Source: Bacteroidales bacterium (GTDB lineage: Bacteria; Bacteroidota; Bacteroidia; Bacteroidales; ML635J-15). Taken from it: a stretch of DNA of 43,509 bases. The notes under the pieces are model-generated. The model was not told the DNA's origin. It did no database searches and worked only from the letters and a program-made list of their open reading frames with translations. The position numbers and the translations under genes are program-made. Shown piece by piece: positions 32,142 through 39,122 of the stretch (positions are counted from its first letter, which is position 1; each line of letters opens with the position of its first letter). The DNA is taken from the NCBI GenBank assembly GCA_003249955.1, contig QKHS01000054.1, positions 1-43,509 of the forward strand, read 5' to 3'.

Positions 32142-32855
32142 TTACCCTATCTCGTTTATAACAGAAATAATTCCGCAGGTAACAACCCCGGCAGTTTCGG
32201 TTCTTAACCGGCTTTCGCCCAGCGATACGGGAATAAATCCCGCGGCTTTGGCAATTTCAATTTCCTGCGGGTTAAAGTCGCCTTCGGGGCCAATTAAAAC
32301 AATCGCGGATGAGTTTTTCTTCAGTAATTTACCCAGATAAATTTTTTCGGATTCCTCTTCGCAATGTGCAATAAACTTTTGCTCATAATTCAGGCTTTGT
32401 TTTATGAATTTAACAAAGTCTGTTTGTTCATTAATTATTGGGTGATAAGCTTTGTACGATTGTTTCATTGCAGCTTCGGCAATCCTGTTAAGCCTGTCGG
32501 TTTTAATAAATTTACGCTCCGAATTTTTACAGATTACCGGTGAAATTTCATCAATCCCTATTTCGGTAGCTTTTTCTATAAACCATTCCAGCCGGTCGGT
32601 ATTTTTTGTAGGAGCAATGGCAATTTGCAGAGAGTAGGATTTTTTACCGTATTCATGGAACGTTTCAAGAATTTTCAGAATTGTTTTTTTCTGGTGCAAT
32701 TCCATAATTTCGGTTCTGTACATGTTCCCCCTGCCGTCGGTGAGATAAATTTCATCGCCGTTTCCCAAACGAAGCACTTTTGTACAATGTTTCGATTCTT
32801 CTTCATTTAAAACATGAAAATCACCGGATATTTCCGGATCGTAAAAAAGTCTCAT
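32142..32855 (-). CDS. rsmE: 16S rRNA (uracil-1498-N3)-methyltransferase
   Basis: A 237-aa SPOUT-family enzyme that methylates U1498 of 16S rRNA using S-adenosylmethionine. The N-terminal PUA-like part (MRLFYDPEISGDFHVLNEEE, SKHCTKVLRLGNGDEIYLTDG) is followed by the trefoil-knot region with LIGPEGDFNPQEIEIA and VSLGESRLRTETAGV, which bind the cofactor. Length is normal. It is a stable chromosomal gene and bounds the CRISPR region on the right. Confidence 0.95.
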   Translation of the reverse strand: MRLFYDPEISGDFHVLNEEESKHCTKVLRLGNGDEIYLTDGRGNMYRTEIMELHQKKTILKILETFHEYGKKSYSLQIAIAPTKNTDRLEWFIEKATEIGIDEISPVICKNSERKFIKTDRLNRIAEAAMKQSYKAYHPIINEQTDFVKFIKQSLNYEQKFIAHCEEESEKIYLGKLLKKNSSAIVLIGPEGDFNPQEIEIAKAAGFIPVSLGESRLRTETAGVVTCGIISVINEIG

Positions 32856-33139
32856 AACTGCAATTTTGGCAAAGATAAAAAAAGTTCGGCACTTCGACTT
32901 ACTTCGGCAATGCTCAGTACAAGTCGCTCAGTGACCTCACAATACGGAGTTCTAAGTGCGAAGTTCTGAGTTAAAAACATGAGTTTGAAGCACCAAATTA
33001 CAAATAACAAGTTCCAATGAATACCAGGTGACTGAGCGTAGCCGAAGGCACCGTTTAGACTTCTTGCCTTCCGTCTTCTTCCCCCAACAAAATTTTGCAT
33101 TTCCCCGTTTTCTTATTAATTTTACAAAAAAATTCAATT
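32856..33139. repeat. intergenic dispersed repeats with an inverted pair
   Basis: CGCTCAGTGACC (32925-32936) and GGTGACTGAGCG (33027-33038) are inverted with 11 of 12 positions matching, and related CTTCGACTTACTTCGGC and GCGTAGCCGAAGGC sequences flank them. A CTTGCCTTCCGTCTTCTTCCCCC tail resembles the terminal repeats of the four-helix-bundle unit. TAATTTTA near 33136 could be the start of the osmC promoter. No gene is supported. Confidence 0.5.
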
Positions 33140-33547
33140 ATGCATACATCAGAAACAATTTATACCGGGAATTTGCGCACAACTAACACGCATGTTCGTT
33201 CAGGCCAGCAAATAATTACCGATGCCCCTGTAGATAATAAGGGGAAAGGAGAAGCTTTTTCTCCAACCGATTTAGTTGCAACCGGATTGTGTAACTGTAT
33301 TTTAACAATTGCTGCTCAGGCAGCCGATGAGCATGGCTTTTCAATCGAAGGAGCAACCGGCAAAACCACCAAAGTTATGGCTCAGTTACCGCTTCGCAGA
33401 ATTGCAGAAATTGTAATTGAATACGATTTCTCAATGTGCAATCTGACAGAAAAACAGCAGACAATTATTAAAAGGGTTCCGTCATTATGCCCGGTATCTT
33501 TAAGTTTGCACCCCGATATTAAACAGACAATTACTTTTAAATTTTAA
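33140..33547 (+). CDS. OsmC-family protein
   Basis: A 135-aa OsmC-fold protein. Members reduce organic hydroperoxides through two cysteines; here Cys residues lie in LCNCILTIAAQ and VPSLCPVSLSLH, the expected positions. SPTDLVATGL is the family motif. The protein is of the short type seen widely in Bacteroidota rather than an Ohr enzyme, so its substrate is uncertain. The start at 33140 gives the usual N-terminus. It precedes a hotdog thioesterase gene by 81 bp. Confidence 0.88.
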   Translation: MHTSETIYTGNLRTTNTHVRSGQQIITDAPVDNKGKGEAFSPTDLVATGLCNCILTIAAQAADEHGFSIEGATGKTTKVMAQLPLRRIAEIVIEYDFSMCNLTEKQQTIIKRVPSLCPVSLSLHPDIKQTITFKF

Positions 33548-33628
33548 CCCGTTGCCTAAAACCAAAACAAGTATTATTTCAAATACTCTAAGTACTTTAA
33601 GTATTCCAGGCATTTTAAAACTTAACCT

Positions 33629-34006
33629 ATGGAAATAAAAATTGAAAACGGTCTTACCGGACACGAAGAGCAAATAGTCGTTTATGAAGATACTGCTGCG
33701 AAATACGGTAGCGGACTGGTAGAAGTCTTTGCAACACCGGCTATGATAGCATTAATGGAAAAAACCTGTCTCAGGTCCGTTCTGCCGTTTTTGCCAGAAG
33801 GTTTCGGGACAGTCGGAACAAAGGTAGATATCGTTCACACCAAAGCTACTCCGGTGGGGATGAAGGTTATATGTGAATCGGAACTTGTTGAAACTGACCG
33901 AAAAAGACTGGTTTTTGAAGTAGTTGCCAGAGATGAGGAAGGCGAAATAGGACGTGGCCGTCACGAAAGATTTATAATTGATGTGGCTAAGTTTATGAGT
34001 AAATAA
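33629..34006 (+). CDS. hotdog-fold thioesterase, FlK-like
   Basis: A 125-aa hotdog protein of the fluoroacetyl-CoA-thioesterase-like family: GSGLVEVFATPAMIALMEKT, DIVHTKATPVGMKVICESEL and GRGRHERFIIDVAKF. The conserved Thr (ATP), Glu (MEKT) and His (HTKAT) correspond to the FlK catalytic group. Most relatives hydrolyse small acyl-CoAs as housekeeping; fluoroacetate resistance is not implied. It converges with the Crp/Fnr gene, with 14 bp between their ends. Confidence 0.85.
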   Translation: MEIKIENGLTGHEEQIVVYEDTAAKYGSGLVEVFATPAMIALMEKTCLRSVLPFLPEGFGTVGTKVDIVHTKATPVGMKVICESELVETDRKRLVFEVVARDEEGEIGRGRHERFIIDVAKFMSK

Positions 34007-34020
34007 TAAAATTACACAGA

Positions 34021-34701
34021 CTATCCGAGATCACAAATCTGTTGGAGTTTGGGTCTGTCAATTATTTTCATAATCTTACCGTCTAAAGAAATAATATTTT
34101 CTTTGCAAAATTGTCCTAACACTCTGCTAAGGCTTTCTCTTGTTGTCCCGATAAGGTCCGCGAGTTCGTTTCTCGATAACGGAACTTCAAATTCGTCATT
34201 ATCAAACAATCTTTCGGACATACATAAAAATGTATCAGCAATCCGCCCCGGAAGTTGTTTTTGTTCTTGGTTGACAGTTCTTTGCTGATCGAAAAGTTCA
34301 TTTTTACAAAGTTCCAGTATTATCTCACTTGCAAACTGACCGTTTCCGGCAATAAGCATTTTGAAAAAATTTGCATCAATAAAGCATACGGAGGTATCCT
34401 GTAATGCTGTTACAGAATAATTATTTATTTTGTTTCCGAGTGTTGTCGGAATTCCTAAATAAGACGGGGCTTTTACCAATCGCAGAATTTTTTCCTTTGC
34501 CGGACCTGCCATATGAATTTTTACCAGGCCTGATCTTAAATAAACAACATTTAAGGAAAGAGCATTTTGCTTAATTATTATTTCTCCTTTTTTAAAAGAG
34601 ACTTCAGCACTGTTTGATTCAAGACTTCCGAATTCATCATTGGAAAGAAAATTCTCCGCAACTGATCTTATTTTGCAATCTGTACAATTATGTTTTGCCA
34701 T
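34021..34701 (-). CDS. Crp/Fnr-family transcriptional regulator
   Basis: A 226-aa regulator. The N-terminal cyclic-nucleotide-binding-like beta-roll (about residues 30-130; VSFKKGEIIIKQNALSLNVV, VYLRSGLVKIH) is followed by a dimerisation helix and a winged HTH with ELADLIGTTRESLSRVLGQF as the recognition region. Cys6 and Cys9 in KHNCTDCKIRS suggest a redox or Fe-S site as in some FNR-like members, but the full FNR cysteine set was not confirmed. It diverges from the DsrE-TusA-Hdr cluster; the shared 134-bp interval holds a TGTGA-N6-TCACA palindrome, so it probably controls both. Confidence 0.92.
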   Translation of the reverse strand: MAKHNCTDCKIRSVAENFLSNDEFGSLESNSAEVSFKKGEIIIKQNALSLNVVYLRSGLVKIHMAGPAKEKILRLVKAPSYLGIPTTLGNKINNYSVTALQDTSVCFIDANFFKMLIAGNGQFASEIILELCKNELFDQQRTVNQEQKQLPGRIADTFLCMSERLFDNDEFEVPLSRNELADLIGTTRESLSRVLGQFCKENIISLDGKIMKIIDRPKLQQICDLG

Positions 34702-34735
34702 GTTCCGAATCTTAAAAAGTAAAGATACAAAAAAA

Positions 34736-34751
34736 TGTGATTCAAATCACA
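34736..34751. promoter_or_regulatory. CRP/FNR-type operator (TGTGA-N6-TCACA)
   Basis: TGTGATTCAAATCACA is a perfect 16-bp palindrome equal to the CRP consensus half-sites. It is 35 bp from the regulator start, where it would overlap that gene's -33 region, and about 55 bp upstream of the -7 box of the DsrE operon, an activator position. A second palindrome AAGTTAACTT (34751-34760) directly adjoins it. Confidence 0.8.
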
Positions 34752-34805
34752 AGTTAACTTGTTTTACTTCACGCAAGTTTTAACAGGATAAGCTTTATTA
34801 TGTTC

Positions 34806-34813
34806 TAACTTTG
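34806..34813 (+). promoter_or_regulatory. -7 box of the DsrE-TusA-Hdr operon (TAACTTTG)
   Basis: TAACTTTG is an exact TAnnTTTG match 23 bp before the DsrE-like start. No good TTG lies at -33, consistent with an activator-dependent promoter using the operator upstream. Confidence 0.6.
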
Positions 34814-34835
34814 ACAAAACAAAAAATCAGAACAA

Positions 34836-35381
34836 ATGGAAAACGAATTCGAAAAACAATTCCTCGACTTGCAGAAAAAAGTCAAAAGGCTGGAAAAAGG
34901 ATCAAAAGATCAATTAACAATGGTAGTTTTTTCCGGAGATCTTGATAAAATTATTGCTGCAATGATAATAAGTGTAGGTGCGGCAGCAATGGATACCAAA
35001 GTTAAACTCTTCTTTACTTTCTGGGCTACGGCAGCTTTGCGCGACAAAAAGAAGTCGGTAAAAGGTAAGAACTTTATGGGAAAAATGTTTGGTATGATGT
35101 TACCAAAAGGAACCGGTAAACTAAAGTTGTCAAAAATGCATATGATGGGCATGGGCGCTTCAATGATTAAAGGCCTGATGAAAAAGAACAATGTACCTTC
35201 TCTCGAAGAAATGTTTAAAACAGCAGGAGAACTAGGAGTTGAAATTAATGTTTGCGAAATGTCAATGAATCTGATGGGAATGAAAAGAGAAGAATTTATT
35301 GATTACCCTAATCTTAATGTTTGCGGGGTAGCTACATTTTTAGCCGATGCAAGCGAAAGCCAATCACAATTATTTATTTAA
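34836..35381 (+). CDS. DsrE/DsrF-like sulfur-carrier family protein (COG2210 type)
   Basis: A 181-aa protein of the DsrE fold. Family features are MVVFSGDLDKIIAAMIISVG, KVKLFFTFWATAALRDKK and NVCEMSMNLMGMKREEFID, in which Cys140 is the conserved candidate persulfide carrier; Cys163 (NVCGVATFLADA) is a second cysteine. DsrE-type proteins relay sulfane sulfur with TusA in sulfur oxidation and in sulfur trafficking. It is the first gene of a plus-strand cluster, with tusA 25 bp downstream. The hydrophobic middle is typical of this subfamily and need not be a membrane anchor. Confidence 0.85.
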   Translation: MENEFEKQFLDLQKKVKRLEKGSKDQLTMVVFSGDLDKIIAAMIISVGAAAMDTKVKLFFTFWATAALRDKKKSVKGKNFMGKMFGMMLPKGTGKLKLSKMHMMGMGASMIKGLMKKNNVPSLEEMFKTAGELGVEINVCEMSMNLMGMKREEFIDYPNLNVCGVATFLADASESQSQLFI

Positions 35382-35405
35382 AAATTAAAATAGGAGAAAT
35401 ATATT

Positions 35406-35657
35406 ATGACACAGGAAGAAGTAAAAGCATTAAACGTAAATCTTATTGTTGACGCAAGAGGAACAGCATGTCCGGGTCCGCTATTGGCTGTGAAAAAAGC
35501 AATCGGAGATATCGAATCAGGAGAAATTATGGAGGTATTATCTTCTGACGAAGGAACAAAACATGATATTCCGAGATGGTGTGACAAAATGGAACACGAA
35601 TTTATCGGAATTCTTGAAGAGGACAGCTACACAAGATTGTTTCTCAAAAAAGCTTAG
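35406..35657 (+). CDS. tusA: TusA-family sulfurtransferase
   Basis: An 83-aa TusA-like protein with ACPGPLLAVKKAIGDIESGE; Cys22 carries the persulfide. The CPxP motif, two-strand/two-helix pattern and small size are diagnostic of the family. Placement directly after a DsrE-like gene and before Hdr-type subunits suggests sulfur relay for energy metabolism rather than only tRNA thiolation, and no tusBCDE genes are seen. A large hairpin follows before the next gene. Confidence 0.9.
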   Translation: MTQEEVKALNVNLIVDARGTACPGPLLAVKKAIGDIESGEIMEVLSSDEGTKHDIPRWCDKMEHEFIGILEEDSYTRLFLKKA

Positions 35658-35663
35658 TTTTTA

Positions 35664-35701
35664 CAGAATGTCAGATTTGTATTTTCAGGTCTGACATTCT
35701 G
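35664..35701. repeat. perfect 12-bp stem-loop between tusA and the MvhD-like gene
   Basis: CAGAATGTCAGA (35664-35675) and TCTGACATTCTG (35690-35701) form a perfect stem with a 14-nt loop. It has no trailing T-run, so it is more likely an RNA stability, processing or attenuation element than a simple terminator. Confidence 0.7.
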
Positions 35702-35766
35702 CTTATCAGCAAATTGACTGCATTTTAATGTGCAGGGACAGATGTGATTATTTAATAATTCAGAAA

Positions 35767-36195
35767 ATGGAACAAGAAAATTACAGACCAAGAATTCTGG
35801 TTTTTTCCACCGATAAAATTTCCGATCCGGGAATTGATCAGGCCGGACTTCGTAAAATACATTATTCACCTACAGTTTATACTATAAGTTTGCCCTGTTC
35901 GTCAGGAATAAAACCAAAGTGGATTTTGCATGCTTTCGAAAAAGGATTCGATGGCGTTTTTATTGCTGCCGACGGACATGAGTGTTCATATAGCCCGAGA
36001 TGTTCGGAACATACAAATGCTATTATCGAGGAATCACAAAGACTTATGAAAGAGAACAATATAAGTCCCAAAAGAATTCGTATGGCTGCTATTTGTTCTG
36101 TTTGTGCCGAGCCATTTTCAAATCACATGGACAATTTCGGTAAAATATTGGCAGAACTTGGCCCAATAAGTACCGGGTTAAATGTCGAGTTATAA
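35767..36195 (+). CDS. MvhD/FlpD-like hydrogenase iron-sulfur subunit
   Basis: A 142-aa member of the MvhD family, which carries a [2Fe-2S] cluster and passes electrons between HdrA and an electron donor. Family features are ISLPCSSGIKPKWILHAFEK, FDGVFIAADGHECSYSPRCS and RMAAICSVCAEPFSNHM, containing the cluster cysteines. The start at 35767 aligns with the family. In many organisms this domain is fused to HdrA or QmoB; here it is a separate gene immediately before an HdrA-type gene, with 19 bp between them. Confidence 0.88.
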   Translation: MEQENYRPRILVFSTDKISDPGIDQAGLRKIHYSPTVYTISLPCSSGIKPKWILHAFEKGFDGVFIAADGHECSYSPRCSEHTNAIIEESQRLMKENNISPKRIRMAAICSVCAEPFSNHMDNFGKILAELGPISTGLNVEL

Positions 36196-36214
36196 ATTTA
36201 ATCTGTAATCTGAT

Positions 36215-38959
36215 ATGACACAGAAAAATAAAAATTTCGATGCTGTAATAATCGGCGGAGGAATAGCCGGACAGGAAGCAGCCTTAAATCTGGCGGATAT
36301 GAACTACCAGGTACTTTTGGTTGAAAAAGGATTGTCGATCGGTGGCAAAATGATTCAGTTAAGTAAGGTTTTTCCTACTCTTGACTGTGCTGCCTGTATT
36401 ACAACACCTAAAATGTCCGAAACGGCAAGGCATCCGAATATTACCCTGATGCTTAACAGCGAAGTTAAGGAAATCAACAAAAACGATAAGGATTTTGAAA
36501 TTGAAATTACCCGTAATCCCCGTTATGTTGTGCCCGAAGCTTGCACAGGCTGTCAGGAATGTGAAGTTGTATGTCCTGAAGTAAGACCCGACGAGTATAA
36601 TACTAATCTGGCCGGCAGAAAGGTCGCTTATATACCTTTTAATCTTGCAAACCCCAGAATTGCATCTATTGACAGAAAAGATATTTCGGCTCCCTGTATT
36701 AATGAATGTCCCGGCGGGGTTAAACCTTACGGATATATTACTCTTGCCCGTAACGGTCAGTACGAGGATGCAATGAAACTCCATCTTGAAGATATTCCTT
36801 TGCCCGGAAGTTTGGGCAGAGCTTGTTATGCTCCCTGCGAAGGCCAGTGTACAAGGGCATCTTTCGATTCTGCCGTTGATATAAGAAGAATTAAAAGATT
36901 CTTTGCAGAATATTATTATGAAAAATATCCCGAACCGGAAACAAGCACATTGCCCGAAAACTCCGGTAAAAAAGTTGCCGTAATAGGTTCCGGCCCTGCA
37001 GGTCTTACCGCTGCATATCATCTGGCGTTAAAAGGACATTCTGTAAAAATATTTGAAGCTGCACCCGTAGCAGGCGGAATGCTTAGTCTTACTTTACCTG
37101 AATATCGTTTACCAAAGGCAGTAGTAAACAGGGATATTAAAAACATAACATCTCTTGGAGTCGAGATTCAGCTTAATACCCGGATTGATGATCTTGCAAA
37201 ACTTAAAGAAGAAGGTTTTGACAGTATTTTTGTTTCTGTCGGGACGCATGACACTACAAAACTTGGAATTGAAGGATCAAAACTCAGCGGTGTAATTTCA
37301 TGTCTTGATTTCCTGCGCGAGGCCAATATCGGAAACAGCCTTGATCTTAAAGGTAAAAAAGTTATGGTTGTTGGCGGCGGAAACACAGCTATGGATGCAT
37401 CCAGAACCGCTTTGAGAATGGGAGCGGAGTATGTTAAAGTCGTATATCGCCGCAGCAGGGAAGAAATGCCTTGTTTTAAACCCGAAATTGATGAGGCCGT
37501 AGAAGAAGGCGTAAATATTGAAGTGCTCAGAAATCCGATTAAGTTTCTGGGAGAAAACGGAGTACTTAATAAGGTACAACTTATAAAAATGGAGCTTGGA
37601 GAACCTGACCAGAGTGGCCGACGCAGACCTATTCCGGTAACAGGTTCAGAATATACCGAAGATGTTGATTTTGTTATCGAAGCTATAGGACTTCAGGCAG
37701 ACACCTCAGCATTCGGAAAAGTAATTGACCTTAGTAAATGGGGAACAATTAAAGTTAATGAGAAAACAATGCAGACTTCTGCTGAATATATTTTTGCAGG
37801 CGGCGACTCTGTAACAGGGGCATCAACTATTATTGAGGCTGCCGGTCAGGGTAAAAAAGCAGCATTCTACATTGATAAATATTTAAAAGGACTTGCTCCT
37901 GAAGATTTTGAATCAGGAGATAAGTTGCCGGCAATTGACAAAAGCGAAGTTTTAAACCGCGGAAACATAAAACTTATTCCGAAGACCGAACACAAACATC
38001 GTCCGGTAAAAGAAAGAATACTAGATTTTAAAGATGTTGAAGCAACCCTGACAGAAGAAGAACTTAAATCGGCAACAAGCCGTTGTCTCGATTGCAGCAA
38101 TTGCCGCGAGTGTCATCAGTGTGCTTCGGCATGTCCTGCAGATGCTATTGACTTTTCACAGAAAAAAGAAGTTCATAATCTTACAGCAAAATCTGTAATA
38201 TTAACCACCGGGTATAAATTATTTCCGCCATCTGGCAAGCCGGAATACGGGTACGATATCTTCCCGAATGTTATTGACTCTATGCAGATGGACAGATTAA
38301 TTGCTCCGACACGTCCGTTTAATAATGTACTTCGCCCGGGTGACGGAAAAGTACCCGACAATATAGCTTATGTATTATGTACAGGTTCGCGTGATTCAGC
38401 AATTGAGAATACCGCCTGCGGTACAGAATGTTCAAATAACCCTATATGCTCACAGATTTGCTGCATGTATTCCATCAAGCAGGCACAGTTGCTTATGGGA
38501 GCTTTGCCAATGGCAGATATTACCATTTATTACATGGACATAAGAGCATTTGGAAAAGGTTACGAAGAGTTTTTCCAGCAGTCTAAATCAATGGGGGTAA
38601 ACTTTGTTAAAGGTAAGGTCGCGAAAATAAAAGCAAAAGACGACAACAGCGGAGATTTGATTTTACGTTACGAGGATGTGCTGAAAGGTGTTGTAAAAGA
38701 AGCAAAACACGATTTGGTAGTATTGTCGGTAGGTGTAATCCCAAATAAAGAAGTGCCTCAAATGTTTGGTAATGAAAAACCGGAGTTGGATCAGTTTAAT
38801 TTTGTTAAGCAGGTTGATGAACTTATTAGTCCTTCATTAACCTCGGTTGACGGAGTTTTTGTTGCCGGAGCTGCATCCGGGCCAAAGGATATTCCGGATT
38901 CAATATTGTCGGCAGGTTGTGCAGCAATAGAAGTTGCAGGATATTTAAGCAGAAAGTAA
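36215..38959 (+). CDS. HdrA-like flavoprotein with inserted GltD/NfnB-type NAD(P)H module
   Basis: A 914-aa fusion. The HdrA part starts with an FAD motif (VIIGGGIAGQEAALNLADM), the HdrA cysteine region TLDCAACITTPKM and a [4Fe-4S] motif (CTGCQECEVVCPE, about 110-122). A complete glutamate-synthase-small-subunit/NfnB-type module is inserted next: Cys motifs near 160 and 205 (CINECPGGVKPYG, CYAPCEGQCTR), FAD (VAVIGSGPAGLTAAYHL, about 253) and NAD(P)H (VMVVGGGNTAMDASR, about 383). A further ferredoxin motif follows (CLDCSNCRECHQCASACP, about 622), then the HdrA C-terminal half. It should take electrons from NAD(P)H and could bifurcate. It lies 19 bp after the MvhD-like gene. Confidence 0.88.
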   Translation: MTQKNKNFDAVIIGGGIAGQEAALNLADMNYQVLLVEKGLSIGGKMIQLSKVFPTLDCAACITTPKMSETARHPNITLMLNSEVKEINKNDKDFEIEITRNPRYVVPEACTGCQECEVVCPEVRPDEYNTNLAGRKVAYIPFNLANPRIASIDRKDISAPCINECPGGVKPYGYITLARNGQYEDAMKLHLEDIPLPGSLGRACYAPCEGQCTRASFDSAVDIRRIKRFFAEYYYEKYPEPETSTLPENSGKKVAVIGSGPAGLTAAYHLALKGHSVKIFEAAPVAGGMLSLTLPEYRLPKAVVNRDIKNITSLGVEIQLNTRIDDLAKLKEEGFDSIFVSVGTHDTTKLGIEGSKLSGVISCLDFLREANIGNSLDLKGKKVMVVGGGNTAMDASRTALRMGAEYVKVVYRRSREEMPCFKPEIDEAVEEGVNIEVLRNPIKFLGENGVLNKVQLIKMELGEPDQSGRRRPIPVTGSEYTEDVDFVIEAIGLQADTSAFGKVIDLSKWGTIKVNEKTMQTSAEYIFAGGDSVTGASTIIEAAGQGKKAAFYIDKYLKGLAPEDFESGDKLPAIDKSEVLNRGNIKLIPKTEHKHRPVKERILDFKDVEATLTEEELKSATSRCLDCSNCRECHQCASACPADAIDFSQKKEVHNLTAKSVILTTGYKLFPPSGKPEYGYDIFPNVIDSMQMDRLIAPTRPFNNVLRPGDGKVPDNIAYVLCTGSRDSAIENTACGTECSNNPICSQICCMYSIKQAQLLMGALPMADITIYYMDIRAFGKGYEEFFQQSKSMGVNFVKGKVAKIKAKDDNSGDLILRYEDVLKGVVKEAKHDLVVLSVGVIPNKEVPQMFGNEKPELDQFNFVKQVDELISPSLTSVDGVFVAGAASGPKDIPDSILSAGCAAIEVAGYLSRK

Positions 38960-38964
38960 TAAAT

Positions 38965-39104
38965 GCCACGAAGGCACGAAGACACGAAGAAGAAAATAAA
39001 GAAATGGAAAAAATAGTGACATATTGGAGAAAAGAGAAGCTTAGTGTTTTGGCGTTTTAGTGGCTATGAAAAATAAAACCCTTGTGCCTTAGTGCCTTGG
39101 TGGC
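38965..39104. repeat. 140-bp non-coding element with inverted ends between hdrA-type genes
   Basis: GCCACGAAGGCACGAAGACA at 38965 recurs inverted as TGCCTTAGTGCCTTGGTGGC at 39085-39104, with most positions matching over about 25 bp. A third related stretch (TTTTGGCGTTTTAGTGGC) lies at 39047-39064. The element has no ORF and looks like a miniature, non-autonomous dispersed repeat or a large hairpin inside the operon. Confidence 0.65.
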
Positions 39105-39122
39105 GAACAAAAAAATAGTAAT

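Noticed and set aside
32852-33137. Short minus-strand ORFs upstream of rsmE
   Set aside because: They cover intergenic REP-like repeats and overlap each other; no start signal or conserved motif.
33629-34006. Fluoroacetate-resistance function for the FlK-like protein
   Set aside because: The family is broad, and most Bacteroidota members are general hotdog thioesterases; nothing nearby suggests organofluorine metabolism.
36359-37021. 220-aa antisense ORF within the HdrA/GltD fusion gene
   Set aside because: It is antisense to conserved Fe-S and flavin motifs; its Cys/Gly/Phe-rich composition is a shadow of the real frame.
36700-37900. Glutamate synthase small subunit as a separate gene
   Set aside because: The GltD-like sequence is in frame with HdrA on both sides with no stop or start, and no gltB is present.
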